Assembly (NCBI RefSeq): GCF_035582795.1
Contig: NC_134369.1
Coordinates: 58,466,001 to 58,530,000 of the forward strand
Direction: 5' to 3'
Length of the DNA: 64,000 nucleotides
Source: Mycteria americana
Lineage: Eukaryota > Chordata > Aves > Ciconiiformes > Ciconiidae
The notes under the pieces were generated by a model, which did not search any database, was not told where the DNA came from, and worked only from the letters and a program-made list of their open reading frames with translations. A program made the position numbers and the translations under genes. Below are positions 13,901 to 25,414 of the stretch, piece by piece (positions within the stretch are counted from its first letter, which is position 1; each line of letters starts with the position of its first letter).

Positions 13901-16900
13901 TACTCCCCAGATAAAATGTATGCATACCTATAAATACAGCTTCTAACTAAGATGGGTGAAGACACTTAACATCCAAGACAGTCCAGTCATTTATTTTTAA
14001 GTAGAAAAAACTGCCCATGCATATGAGTTTGGACCTTGACCAAAGAAAACATACAAACCCTTTAGAAACTCATGAAAGTCCTTTAATTGGGATTAATTTA
14101 ATGTACTTCAAACAAACTGTACTCTTACAAGCTTCAAGTTGTTTAAAATGATTCCCTTTAACAGCTTCAAATCACGTCTGTTAGCATCACAAAACTTCCA
14201 GAAAAAGTGAAACTTCCAATGGAGCCAACTCTGTAGCTTTTCTTCCACAGCATTTTCATTAATTCTTCTAATACTCCATCCCCTTTCCATTACATTTTTG
14301 GGTACTCTGTAGAGTTTGGACTTCTTCTTCCCCATATTCCATTCCTTCATCTAACTATTTAACTGCTTAACTTGGGGAATGACAGAGGATATTTTCAAAG
14401 AGCTACAAGATTTACAAAGACCTTTCCTGCCTCTGCATCTTAATTTTGAATTTAATGTTTTGAACAGTAGAATTAGTAATGGTTTTGTAATTCATAATAT
14501 AGAAAAAGGAGTCAAGAAATTCAGGTCTTTGACATTTATTACTAATTTCCTTTATCACGTCAAGCTAAACAAACTTCACTCAGCATCTGTGTCTGACTAT
14601 TCATTTGTAAAAAGAGATAAATATTTATTTGCTGAAGTGATTTTTTATTAAGTTCTTTAAGAACTTGATCCTATTATGAAACAATATTGCACCTTCCTTT
14701 GGTGAGGAGAACTTAGGTAACAGCCTTATCTCATGTGTAATTTTCTAGGCAGACGTGTAATAACTTTATTGAGCAAAAAAACTGTCTCATCAAATGGATT
14801 GAATATTCAAAATAATAGTTGATTCTCTCTGGTTTCTTATACACTGCATTCTGAAGGAATTAATAAACAAAAATTCAAATTCCTATCTAATCAAACACAA
14901 AAATTAGTCTAACTTGTAAAGACACCTGAAAAGATCTTCAACACGTGGCAAAACCAATTTTGTTCCTAGCTACCTTTTAACAGCACTTAGACACAATAGG
15001 ATGTTGTACTGGTCTCCTAAAACACACACAAGCTCTGAGGTTACCAGGCAGATCATCTTAAATACTCTTAGAATGTATATTAATGGATGAACAAAGACAA
15101 CTCCGGAGTGCCATACTGCTATTCTTAGAGAATACTGACTACCCTTTTAAAGTTTAATAAAAGTACATTAGAGGAAAAAACCCACACCCTTAATTTAATT
15201 TATACACATCTTTCCACTGAGGAAAATAGTGTGAAATGTGAATGAGAGGAAAAAAAGAAAGTAAGTTTGCAGTAATCACATTTTTTCCCTAGTGTCAGTA
15301 TACTCACACTGCAGAATAACACATAGATATGATGGGAAGTATAATTCTTTGTACACCACAGTAGGTACACTGTGGGCGGATGGTAACACAAGGCTAACTG
15401 AGTCAAGAACTGCTTCTTGGAACGTGATCATACCACTGTTCCTTCTCAAACTGTTTATGGCCTCTGACCACCAGGTTTTTAGCAAAACTTTTTTGGTCTA
15501 GCACTTCAAGAGGACTGTAATTTGAAGCAAATACTGTGGTGATTTTTAGGAACAGTAATCGCTAATCTCTACTTCTGTCTGTACTCCTCAAACCCCAGTT
15601 AGGACAGCTGAGTGCAGTGCGTATGTATTCTTTTATCAAGCAGCTGTGGTGGCATAGACTCCCCATTCATTTTGGAATTGTCTGTTGATTTTTTTTAAAC
15701 TTTTTTTTTTTAATTTTTGCTTTTTTAAAGCATTGTGTGTAGTATGGCAAGGTGTTTGTGAAATGTATAGCACTTTTCTCATTTTGCAAAGTAGGAAAAT
15801 AAAAGGACTGCGGATAGGGAATACATGCTGGAGTTCTGAGCCATTTAATTCTATAATTTTTGGAAGAGTGGAAATGTGAAGAACATCATGTAAAAATACC
15901 ACTGCAGCCTTTAATAATTTTTTAAATCCAAAGGTCATTTAATCTTTCTATAAAGAAATAAACAACAATCTTGTGAAGTTTTATGACAATAATTTTCAAG
16001 AACAAAACTCAAGGGGAACGTATTACTTCTACATTTCTAGATTGTTGCTTGCTTACTTGCATCTGTATGTGGAAATGCATGTGTGCGTGTTTCGCTCCAA
16101 TATTCCCTTCTGATATCTTGCAGACCTTTAGTCCATGAATCACAGCCTGAAAAACACTATGCTAAAGCAGAAGTGAGCCTAACTGAAGTATAACACACTA
16201 TCTATCTCACTACCTCCAGACATTTGGCATTCCCTTACTTGGTATTTTTACTGGAACTGTCACATTCATGCATTCCTCTGTTGCATTCTACCCAGCCTTG
16301 TGAGAAAGCAGTGAACCCACTCAAGAGATTTGGGCTACATTTCTGACCTTGTCTAATAATCTCTGAAGTCCTTAAGCAAATATTTTAATCAATCTATACC
16401 TCAGTTTTCTTACTGTAGAATGAAATTTTGAGGCTAAATCATTCAGAACATTTTACTTTTTTTTCTTTTTTTCTTTTTTTTGTGAGGTAGGAGGATTCAA
16501 ATGTTCTTTATGCGATTTTGAGTCTTTTGAGGAACATTCTTAATATTCTCCTAGTAATAAGGATGTAACTTGCATGTCTTCTGGAACTGATGAGTACACG
16601 CAGCTCTCCTGAAAAAGTAGCCATTTGTGAAATGGCTATTCTTCATTTACTCTGGAGATTCACCAGTCTTCTGAAAACTTTCAAGGTTAATCAATCTAAG
16701 TTATTTTATGAGATGCTGGTTTTGAAGAATTTATACTACAGTTTGATCACTATCTCTTCAGATGTTCTAGTCAATCCGTATTCAAAATGGGATACCTTTT
16801 ATCCCATTGCTAAATTAAAAGTATCTAACTGCTTATATACTACAGTAAAGTATATAATGCATATTTACTATATTTAAAAGTAACATTTGAACTCTTCTTA

Positions 16901-18600
16901 ACAGCTGTACCTGTAGTGCACACATAGATTGGATTGCCTATTTCATTTAAGATTAGAGATCTTTTAAGGAAAAGATATAAAGTCCTCTCTCTGGAGAAGA
17001 ATCAAACACAATTATAAAATCTAAAATCATTCTTAAAGCATATTTCAAAGTTGTAGTTAGCACATTCCAGGAATGCTCTTACTACTCATTACAGTGAAGG
17101 ATGATAATAAGAAACCCATCCTATGCTTTTGATTTTTGGTCAATACTTGCTTTTCTGAGATCTAGTCAAAAAATTCACAGTATATAGGGAACATCTGAGA
17201 AAAGTTGTGGCCACTTCAGATTTGGTTAATACTTGAAGAATCTCCAGCTGTAGCAGCATTAAAGCAAATGCATCCAGATTGGCTAAAGAAAAATCCAGCC
17301 CTTTAGTGTATGGAAACATAATATATAAAAGTCTCTGCCCTGATAGTTTATTGGCAGAATCTCATGCTTTTGTTAATAAGAAGTAGGATTGGTATATTGA
17401 AACTGTGCCTTTTCCTTAAAACCAAACTGATTATTCCGGCTGAATGGAGAAAAATCAGAGGCACAATGAGGTCCGCGTTTCTCTCTTCATGCAAGAAAAA
17501 GAATATTTTTTGGCCAAACTTTTAGATGGGATAGCAGAATTTACTTTAGATCTCTATGGTCTCATTGTTAAGACTGTTTTCAGACTGACATCCTAAAGAT
17601 TAGCTTTTCATTACAGGAATGAATGGAATATCTATTAAATTTTTCATTTTATTTTCTATATCAGCATCTTAAAATATTTTCATGATCCCAGTAATCTGAT
17701 ATTAAAGAGAATAATATATTAAAGAGAATAATATTAAAGAGAAAGTGAAGTGCTATCATGTGTGGTAGTGTCCTCCACTTCTTTCAAACAATCTTTTGGT
17801 CTTTCCTATGCACGGTAATACTCTGTAACATTCAGAACAGCTCAGACTCTTGAACATCTGCAGGATTCCTAGTATACATTTCTATTATTCCTAATGTAGC
17901 CCAGGGTTTCAAAGAAATATTCTATATAAGTACTACCATGATGAACATACTATGGAATGATAGTTCTTAGTTTGTTTTAAGCTATTTAGTACGTCTAAAA
18001 TTGCAGCATGTGAAGATGGTGGCCATGAAAACATAATGCTTTTTCTAAAGATTGAAACCCTCCAGCAAATTAGCAACACAAAAACATTGTCCTTTCATTT
18101 TCCTGCCTCATTCCCTAAATCTCCTGTTTTGGCATGCCTTTAATCTTCCATACCTGTCTCCCACTTCACAGCTCAGCAGAAGCAAGTGTGGGTGTGCACG
18201 CATTTGTACCTGAGAACAAAAGGAGATGCAGTGATACCGGATGACAAACGGATCAGACCTGCTAGGTGAACCAACGCTGTATGATTTGACTTGGACCTGA
18301 AGAAAAGGAGATTAGGATGGGAAGGAAAGAGAATCAGAAGAGGAAAGAGTCAGAATCCATGCTGACCCTTCAAAGACATGGGTTCTTTTTCATAAAACTT
18401 TGCAATGATGATTAATTTTGCAAAACGTTCTTGTACACTCAAAACAATTTAAGTATCACAGAATCTGTCAAAAAAAATTGTCAGGGCTAAATAAACACAG
18501 GCTTTGTCAAAGCGTAGACAAAAAGCTTCTTCGGAGTCAGGAGAATCTCCATTGCACAACTGTGGGAGACCTTAGCAGGTAAAATCAGAGAGTCTGACAG
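2000..18600. other. Long upstream intergenic region
   Basis: About 16.6 kb with no supportable gene. All open frames are under about 130 codons, overlap arbitrarily and lack recognisable domains. The only local structure I can point to is a tandem repeat of ATTAAAGAGAATAAT-type units at about 17,699-17,745 and a few short homopolymer tracts. By vertebrate synteny the next gene on this side would be expected to be PAPOLA, but no exon of it is recognisable here. Confidence 0.6.
17699..17745. repeat. Short AT-rich tandem repeat, about 2.5 copies
   Basis: The unit ATTAAAGAGAATAAT recurs at a spacing of 15-17 bases, ending in a partial copy. This is a local slippage-type duplication with no apparent function. 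Confidence 0.7.
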
Positions 18601-18921
18601 GTAAGTAGGAAAGTAGGTAAAATCATGAGGTACTTAATGGTATGTTATGAGGCAACCTGCAAGTGCAGGCTCTGGCGCTGGGTTGGCTGGAGGGGTGGGT
18701 TTTGGCCTGGGCATCAGTCATACAAGATGGAGAACTACTGCGTTACCTTGTCCCCCGGACACCCGGCAGCCTGTGGCTTGCCCTGTTTCCCAGACAGGGG
18801 TTATCGCCAGACGGCATCAGCCTGACAAAGGCCTCTCCAAACTTATTTTGGCTTAAAACGCCGAGATTTCGTACAGCTACCGTGTAAAAGGCTTCAGCTC
18901 TTGGCCCATCGCGGGCGCGGT

Positions 18922-18940
18922 GCCTGCTGGGAAGTGTAGT
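18922..18940 (-). promoter_or_regulatory. ZNF143/THAP11 (SBS) site, minus orientation
   Basis: Read on the minus strand, these bases give ACTACACTTCCCAGCAGGC, which fits the SBS consensus family (ACTACA, one base, TTCCCAG, then CA and GC) bound by ZNF143 (Staf) and the THAP11/HCFC1 complex at promoters. On the minus strand the site is followed by ACCGCG, which matches the extended form of the motif. Motif match seen; binding is inferred. Confidence 0.85.
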
Positions 18941-18978
18941 GCGTGACCGCCGCGGGCGGCTACCCGCGGTGGTCACGC

Positions 18979-18997
18979 ACTACACTTCCCAGCAGGC
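18979..18997 (+). promoter_or_regulatory. ZNF143/THAP11 (SBS) site, plus orientation
   Basis: ACTACACTTCCCAGCAGGC on the + strand, identical to the facing copy in the left arm and again followed by ACCGCG. The two sites are separated by 38 bases and point towards the two sides of the island. Such sites usually lie within about 100 bases of the start site, which supports placing VRK1 transcription start just downstream. Confidence 0.87.
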
Positions 18998-19009
18998 ACC
19001 GCGCCCGAG

Positions 19010-19069
19010 GCGGGGCGAGGGCGGGCGGCTGTGGCGCGGCGGCCCAATGGGCGCGGGCGATGGTGGGAG
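19010..19069 (+). other. VRK1: Candidate noncoding first exon of VRK1
   Basis: The segment ends at a good splice donor (GAG then GTGAGC, exon end at 19,069). The 5' limit is only a guess from the position of the SBS sites. Because the CCAAT box lies inside this segment, the true start may be further downstream. In that case the donor at 19,475 (GTGG then GTAAGA) is an alternative exon end. Either donor would splice to the acceptor at 25,251-25,252, which is 5 nt before the start codon. Confidence 0.4.
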
Positions 19070-22000
19070 GTGAGCACCGGGGCGGGCGGGCTGCCTCAGG
19101 GCTCTTCGCAGTGCGGGAATTTCGGACGGGGCGGAAGGAGCGGCGGCCGGGCCTGGGCACGGAGGAGGTATTGGAAGCCGGCGTCTGCTTTTGGCGTGTA
19201 GGGTTTTTTTTAACGAGGTGATTTTTGGGGCGCTGTTTCGCCTCCCCTTCGGTCTGCCGTGCATCCTCGGCCCTTCTGGCGCGTTGCGGCCGGGTTTTCC
19301 CGCTTCCTTCGCTAAGGAGGCTGGTGGTACCGCCGGGGCCCGCTCGGGCCCTGTTCCTCCCTCTCGTCTGCTACCGGGGGTAGGGAAGGCGCCTTCCCTG
19401 CTGCCCCCGTCCCAGCCCGTGGCGCCGGAGGCATCTTCCTGGGCCGGCAGGGAGGGAGAGAACGGGGGCAAGTGGGTAAGAGTTCCCTCAGTTTCACCCC
19501 TGGGGGTCTGCTGCACCCCCCTTCCCCCGCCTTCATGGGCTGTTCGCTGTAAAGCTGCCTTTTGGTGGCAGCGGCCTAAGTTGCTTTCCTTCGTGGTTTT
19601 TTTTGTTGTTTTTTTTTAAGCACTAAAGCGAGGTGAAGAAGGTGGAGTAAAAGCTATACTCAGTACCACTTTGAGATTTGTCACCTTCAGGAACATCCCC
19701 GTGTGGCTAACAACCAAAATATCACCTTGGTTGGGAGGCATTCCTCAGTTTTGCTTTAAAGTAAATGTAATTTTTTTTTTTTTTTTACATACAAACCTAC
19801 AAATCGCAAATAAAAATTTGCAATTTTAGGATCAGAACAGGCCTGTTGTCCAAGAACTGGGCTAAGCTGGTTTCTGTCTGTCAGTGGTTGTGGTTTTTCT
19901 TCCTTTTCTATTTCTCACCATTTGCCTTCCTTGTTTAAGACTTACACACTTGCAGGCAGGGTGAACCCTGTTTTCTTTGGTTTTCAATTTGTGCTTAAGG
20001 CTTTTATTAATTCATAGGGAATCCATGGGCCCTTTTTATCATTAGCAAAAATATAGAAGCTGTTGTAAAGCTTCCTGTAGCTATTACTGTGTGGAAAGAC
20101 TTGTGCCTTCCTCTGTAGGAATAAGCTGTCCACTTAATTCTTGGGGATAATCCTCAAATGAGGTAGGATTCCTAATGAATTTCAGAGCTGTTGATTTTTA
20201 TACAGTGTGCCAAACTATCAAAAAGCCTTTAAGTTAAGTGTCTCGCATGCGTAGGTACTTGTTGGTTTGGTGGTGATGTGATCTGGAATGACAGATGATT
20301 TGGCACCTTATAAAGCTTACTGTGTTCTTTATTGCAATAGCTGAGTGATGCTCATGATTTTCAGGAGAACCTTAAATTCTGTTCAAAAGAAGAAAATGTA
20401 TTCTTGAGAAGGCAATTTAAAATTAGTTAGCAACACAGTAATTCCTCTTGTAAATAACTTTCCTATCTGTGAACAAGCTGCATTCTGAAATTTTAAAAAG
20501 TAATTTCAATGTTTTTTAAAAAAAAAAAAAAAGAAAAAAGTGATCAGTTTGCTCAGTATGGTGCTATTGTGATGAAATGCTTCTGGAAGAAACCAGTCTG
20601 ACTTGCCACACAGCAGAAATACTTCCTTCAAGATATATTTGATTTATATTAATTTCAGAGTTTTATTGAGACTGCATGCTAACAAAAATTGAGAAGTGGC
20701 TATTCATATTTATTTTAAGAGTTCAAGTATCACTAGAGCAGCAACCATTACAGACAATGTTTGTAAAGATAACACCACTAATAGCACTATTGATGCAAAA
20801 TTGTCTGCATATCTCAGGTACAGTGTATTTAGTTTCTTCCAAGATATTTTATTAGGGAGAAGCAGGAGAAATAGCCTTTGTAGTACTAAGAGGCTTTTGG
20901 AGAGAGTTTAGACAAATAGACATCTGTTATTCGTACTTGTTAGTAGAATCTTTGTTTTGAGCATATTGTAGCCACATAAAATGCTGCTGTTTACAATCAT
21001 GCACCTTGAAAATTGTTCTTGTCAGATACCTTAGCTAAGTAGGGTCAGGTCTGTTTGATACTTGAATGATAGTATAGTACTTGACATCTATGCCACTCTG
21101 TTTCCAAGGACTTCAGCATGGTTGCAGGCACTAATGAATTAAGCTTCACAGTACCTGTGGGATAGAAAATATTTCCATTTACTGATGGGGAGAGGTAATT
21201 GAGATGCAGGAAAGTTAAAGGTGATTTTTTTTTGTGTGTGTGTATGAATTTTTAAAGGTGATTTTAGGGAGAAGTAGATGACTTTATTCCAGTTGTGCAA
21301 TGTACAGTAGGCAGCTCTACATTGTTTGCTGGTTCATAAGTTTCCTGACAAACCTCTCGTTTGCTGTATCGTGAGTTGAAAAGCACATAGAATGATAGAA
21401 TTCTCACGAAAATGTCATTATCTTTTTTCATTATTTTTGTCTCTTTTTTTCCCCAGTTCTATATTTTCATGTAGAAAATTTTTGCTGTCTCCAGGTGTTT
21501 TTGGTTTCAGTCAATAGAAGATCTTTGAATGGATTTATCCAAATAAATGTGAAAGCATGTGCAGCCATTGCTTAAATATTTCCATGGATAACAGCTTTTT
21601 TGCAAAAGAGTGAGTGCTTAGTATTGTGCGTGCTGCCCATTGAAAGCGATCAGTGTTTGGCACCTATGGCCTACTGATAGTTTGACCAACTTGTAAGTAG
21701 GCACAGTGCCATCTTAACAGATGGATATGAATATAGACAGCCAAGAAACCATGTATGTGTATCTAGTGCATTTGTTAGGGGCAGGGTTCCCAGCTGGGGA
21801 TGTTCAAACTTATGTCCATTTTGAATTTTTGCTTTTATGGATAAAGGGAAGTTGTCATTAGTTTTGGTTTTTTTGTTGTTTTTTTTTTTTTTTTTAACTA
21901 AATACCTTCAGGCATACAATTATTGACCACATTAAACAAAAAAAGTAAAAAAAAAAAGGGGGGGGGGGAAACACTAGCTCCTTCTTTTAATGCTCTTGAG

Positions 22001-25000
22001 GAGCTATTTTAAGTAAACTTAATTCCCTTTTAAGTGAGGCTACTATCAAGAGACTCACTGTGAATGTCAAAAATGCGAAGCGTATCAAGTTTTATTTCAC
22101 TGGCTTGCTAGCTTTATTGAGAAAGAGGCTACAAATTTTTCTTTTACTGGACAGCAGTCTGTCCAGCATTCAAGCACCAAAGTGCATCTGTCCAAGTCTC
22201 GCTGGAATTATTTGTAGTAACTCAGAGGTCAAGGGATGCAGTCCTTCAAAACCTCTTCATGTCTTTTATATTGTTCTTAGCTTGAGGACAGTATGCTCAT
22301 TTTGTATATGTTTTTGTACCCTTTAAATGACAGTGAGTGTGATCTTGTCCCACATCTGAGTCATTAGGCAATACTGCTGATTTTTGCACTTTCTTTTTTT
22401 CCTTATCTGAGTCAGTCTTGGGGCTCCAGAATTCTGGTTTATTTTGCCATTACCACTTCTAATGGTTTCAGTCTGTCCTTTGTTTTAATCCTTTTCCTGA
22501 TCTGGGTGTCCTGAGAAGCTGCTTAAAGGTCTGCTGTGATCTTTTTGGCCTGCTCTTGTAAGTGATATCAACACGTAGCCATTCCTACCACTCTCTGTTC
22601 CTTCTGGCACTTTGATCCCATTACATTGTCATTGGTATGGTCTTAGCTGAGCTAGCTAGAATTGCATTTGGTGCTTGGAAGTCGCATTTTTTTCCTGTAG
22701 AAAATCTGGAGGAAGAACCTTCCTCTAAGACAGTACAGTATGTATCACCTTGAAGATTTAAAAAAAAAAAAAAAAAAAGAAGAGGTGTAAAGAAAGGAGT
22801 TTCTTGAAGATAGGGTAGGGATAAAGCTGTGGGTAGAGTTAGTCTTAAAATTTAAGTGTAAAATGTCAAAACTCTATCTTGATTATAGGGAAGAATGTTA
22901 CTGTATAGAAGTAAGTGGAAATATGGGAAAGTAATGCAGAACTAAAACATCCTGTTTTGTGATAAAGAGGAAGCTTGTGCAATGTAGGTACTGATGAATA
23001 CCAGTCTCTTCCTGTGATGTGGGTATTTCATAATCCTGTTTTGTTGAAGTTCCTTGTTTAACCACAGTAGTTGTTCAGATGCGGTTCTATGACACAGAGA
23101 TACTTCTCAGATTAATAAGGACCCTGAAAAAACAGAACTTTTCTTTGGCATGGAATCATACACCTTCTCTTCTGCATTTATTCCTATATTGAATGACTGT
23201 GGTGTCTGCAGACTTCTTGGTGCCAGAGTCCAATACTCTCTGACCGGGTTCTTTTAGATCTTCCACGTATGGAGGATGTAATATTTAATATCAAATTTAC
23301 TTATTTGAAGACAGTTGATGCTATACGGGATTTCTGATTTAGGAGAGTGATACAAAATATATTGAAAACAATACAAATGTAAATTACATTTGGCAAAATA
23401 CGGCAATTGCAAGACACAGTTCAGTCACAACACCAGTGTGATTCTTGTTGCAGTTCTCTATAATATGCTCACTGTCACAATACTGGCGTCCCTAGCCACC
23501 GGGAACGAATACCTGAGTTGAAGCCAGCTCAAGCCCATTGCTCTCTTTGTAATTCTTTTTAGTTCTTTAGTTGTTAAACTCTCATGTTGGGTTGAGCCTT
23601 GTATTCACTCCCCCCATGCTGGTCTGGCTAACTCGGGGAGACTTTTACACCACCATTTGATCCACTCAACAATTTTGAGCTCCACTCAACTGTTGTTTAG
23701 CTGTTTACCTAAAACAAAGGCCACCCTCCGGTCCCTTTATCACCGGAGCTCCTTGGGCACATCACTGCTGTCCATCTCCATGGAGTGTTCCATCCATTGT
23801 CAGGCTGTATTCAGTCACATTCCACCCCTAGCGGTTTGGTCAATTACAGCTGCAGACTTGAGTATTAGTGGACAGAATAACATTTTCAGGAAACTTGACA
23901 GTTATTCTTGCATTTCGTAAGTAGAGAAATGGGTATGGGCTGCTCTTTTCAGACAGTAGTTGGGTGACAGACATTATTTAGGCAAGAAAATTTCCTGAAG
24001 ATACTACCCAGTCAGAAAAGAGGCTTGTAGAGGGGGGAGTGCTTTTGGAACAGCTGTCATAGTTATGTGGTTTTCTATTTGGGAAATTAAAAAAAGTCCT
24101 AAAGGAGCGTTAGAACTAAAAGAGGAAAACTGATGTTAAGTAACTGCATTTGGCTTAGGGTTATTGTATTGAGTAGCTAGACTAATGGAAAAAGATATTT
24201 TGCTATCCAGAAGCTTCCTGAATTGTGTATTAATATTCCTTCCTGCTTCCCCAAGCAAAATAAAATAATAATAATAAAATCCCACCAGTCAGAACAGTAT
24301 CTTTTAGAAAATAACTGCGGCTCTGTTTGTATGCCTTTTATCTTCATAAGGAAGAGGGAAAGATCAGTTCTTTGTAAAACAAATCATGAAGGCCTTTCAT
24401 GTAAAGAGACCTAGTGCACTCTTTGCCATATTGTGGCTGCATATTCAGTAAGTTCTTTTACTGAATCCAAATCTGGCTCTGCTAAAAACTCAAAACATTT
24501 ATTTGCTCAAAATGAGGCCCGTTCTGCAGAAAGATGCACTTGTTTGGTTCCAGTGGGCCATTATGTTATTTCAGGAAATATTGCTTATGTGACACCTGAG
24601 GTTGGGAGAAGGCAACAGTAATACTTTTACATTTATGATCTCAAAATAGGTAGTTATGTACTAGTTTGTTGATGCTCTACTAAATGCTGCCCTATGAACA
24701 ATAAGCAGACTCTCATTTTTGTTACTTGCAGTTATATAGGAGAAAAAATAATTAACTGTTTGAATGGCTTAGGTTTTTTGGTATTTTTTACAGCTAAGAG
24801 GAATTCCTCATATTATTACTGAGGACTTGGACTATATGACACTTGTTCAATAAGCAAGTTTCACTCCAGGAAAACTGATGAGCATTATTGCATTAATTTA
24901 CTTTTTTCTAAGTTTAGACTTATGATTGGTTGTGAGTGATTGAGTACGATAGATTCTGAGATTTTTCTAGCATGTATTATACAAGGTCTTCTAAAAGATT

Positions 25001-25252
25001 TCTCTTGTGAAGATTTTTTCTGTCAAATTTTTTTGTGATGTCTGGAAAAATTAGTTGGTTTTCACTTAGAATTCATGCCAATGAAACTACTTACTGTATT
25101 TCTTTTAAAGTATCTTTGTCATAACAAATTAAAACTTAAACAATCCATACTTTTTCATGCTTCTAACAGATTTCTACATAAAATAAGTCTGGTCAGCATG
25201 TAACCTATGCTGTTTTTTTTCTTTTTCCTTCCCTTCCCTCGTCTCCCTACAG
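19070..25252 (+). other. VRK1: 5' UTR intron of VRK1
   Basis: About 6.2 kb (less if the 19,475 donor is used), ending in a strong polypyrimidine tract and CAG at 25,250-25,252. It holds homopolymer tracts (poly-T near 21,877-21,895, A then G tract at 21,949-21,969, poly-A near 22,760-22,778) and a more GC-rich stretch at about 23,420-23,850 that could be a decayed transposon. No gene is seen inside. Confidence 0.7.
21949..21969. repeat. Poly-A followed by G12 tract
   Basis: A run of A interrupted by one G upstream passes directly into twelve consecutive G residues (21,958-21,969). It is a low-complexity tract in the first intron and prone to length errors. Confidence 0.85.
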
Positions 25253-25257
25253 GGAAA

Positions 25258-25414
25258 ATGCCATATAATAAGAAGACTGCTGGAAAAAGAGCCCCTGCAA
25301 AAAGGAAACTTGCTGAAGTGTTTGCTCTGGGGGAGGTTCTAGCAGATACATCTAGAAAAGAATGGAAATTAGGTGTCCCTATAGGGCAAGGCGGCTTTGG
25401 ACGCCTGTACCTTG
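25258..25414 (+). CDS. VRK1: VRK1 coding exon 1
   Basis: The exon begins at 25,253 after a strong pyrimidine tract and CAG; the ATG is at 25,258. It encodes residues 1-52 ([11 protein letters not shown] to RLYL), including [14 protein letters not shown] with the Gly loop. It ends in phase 1 at the donor TTG then GTAAGT. The N-terminus differs from mammalian VRK1 and is about one residue shorter. Confidence 0.95.

Larger units (their letters stand above)
18912..19007. repeat. 45-bp near-perfect inverted repeat in the VRK1 promoter
   Basis: The left arm 18,912-18,956 and right arm 18,963-19,007 are reverse complements at 44 of 45 positions, separated by the 6-nt spacer CGGCTA. The single mismatch is in the inner part of the arms (GACCGCC against GACCACC read on the same strand). 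Each arm contains one complete SBS motif and GC-rich flanks. The structure could extrude as a very stable GC-rich cruciform or hairpin. It could be a genuine symmetric regulatory module or a fold-back artefact of assembly; the mismatch argues mildly against a simple artefact. Confidence 0.95.
18890..19560 (+). promoter_or_regulatory. VRK1: VRK1 CpG-island promoter
   Basis: A GC-rich, CpG-dense block that begins abruptly after AT-rich intergenic DNA and fades by about 19,560. It contains the inverted pair of SBS motifs, GC boxes (about 19,010-19,030 and 19,077-19,092), a CCAAT box in the + orientation at 19,044-19,048, and no convincing TATA box. That is the usual architecture of a housekeeping promoter. 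It lies 6.2 kb upstream of the first coding exon, which itself opens with an acceptor AG just before the ATG, so a noncoding first exon has to lie upstream. Transcription most likely starts between about 19,010 and 19,150. Because the SBS pair is symmetric, divergent transcription is also possible. Confidence 0.85.

Noticed and set aside
18980..19516. 178-codon open frame on the minus strand and 142-codon frame on the + strand within the CpG island
   Set aside because: Long frames arise by chance where GC-rich DNA lacks stop codons; the translations are Pro/Arg/Ala-rich low complexity with no domain, and the region has clear promoter features.
22740..22790. Poly-A tract as the tail of a processed pseudogene
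   Set aside because: No gene-like sequence precedes it; it looks like simple low complexity.
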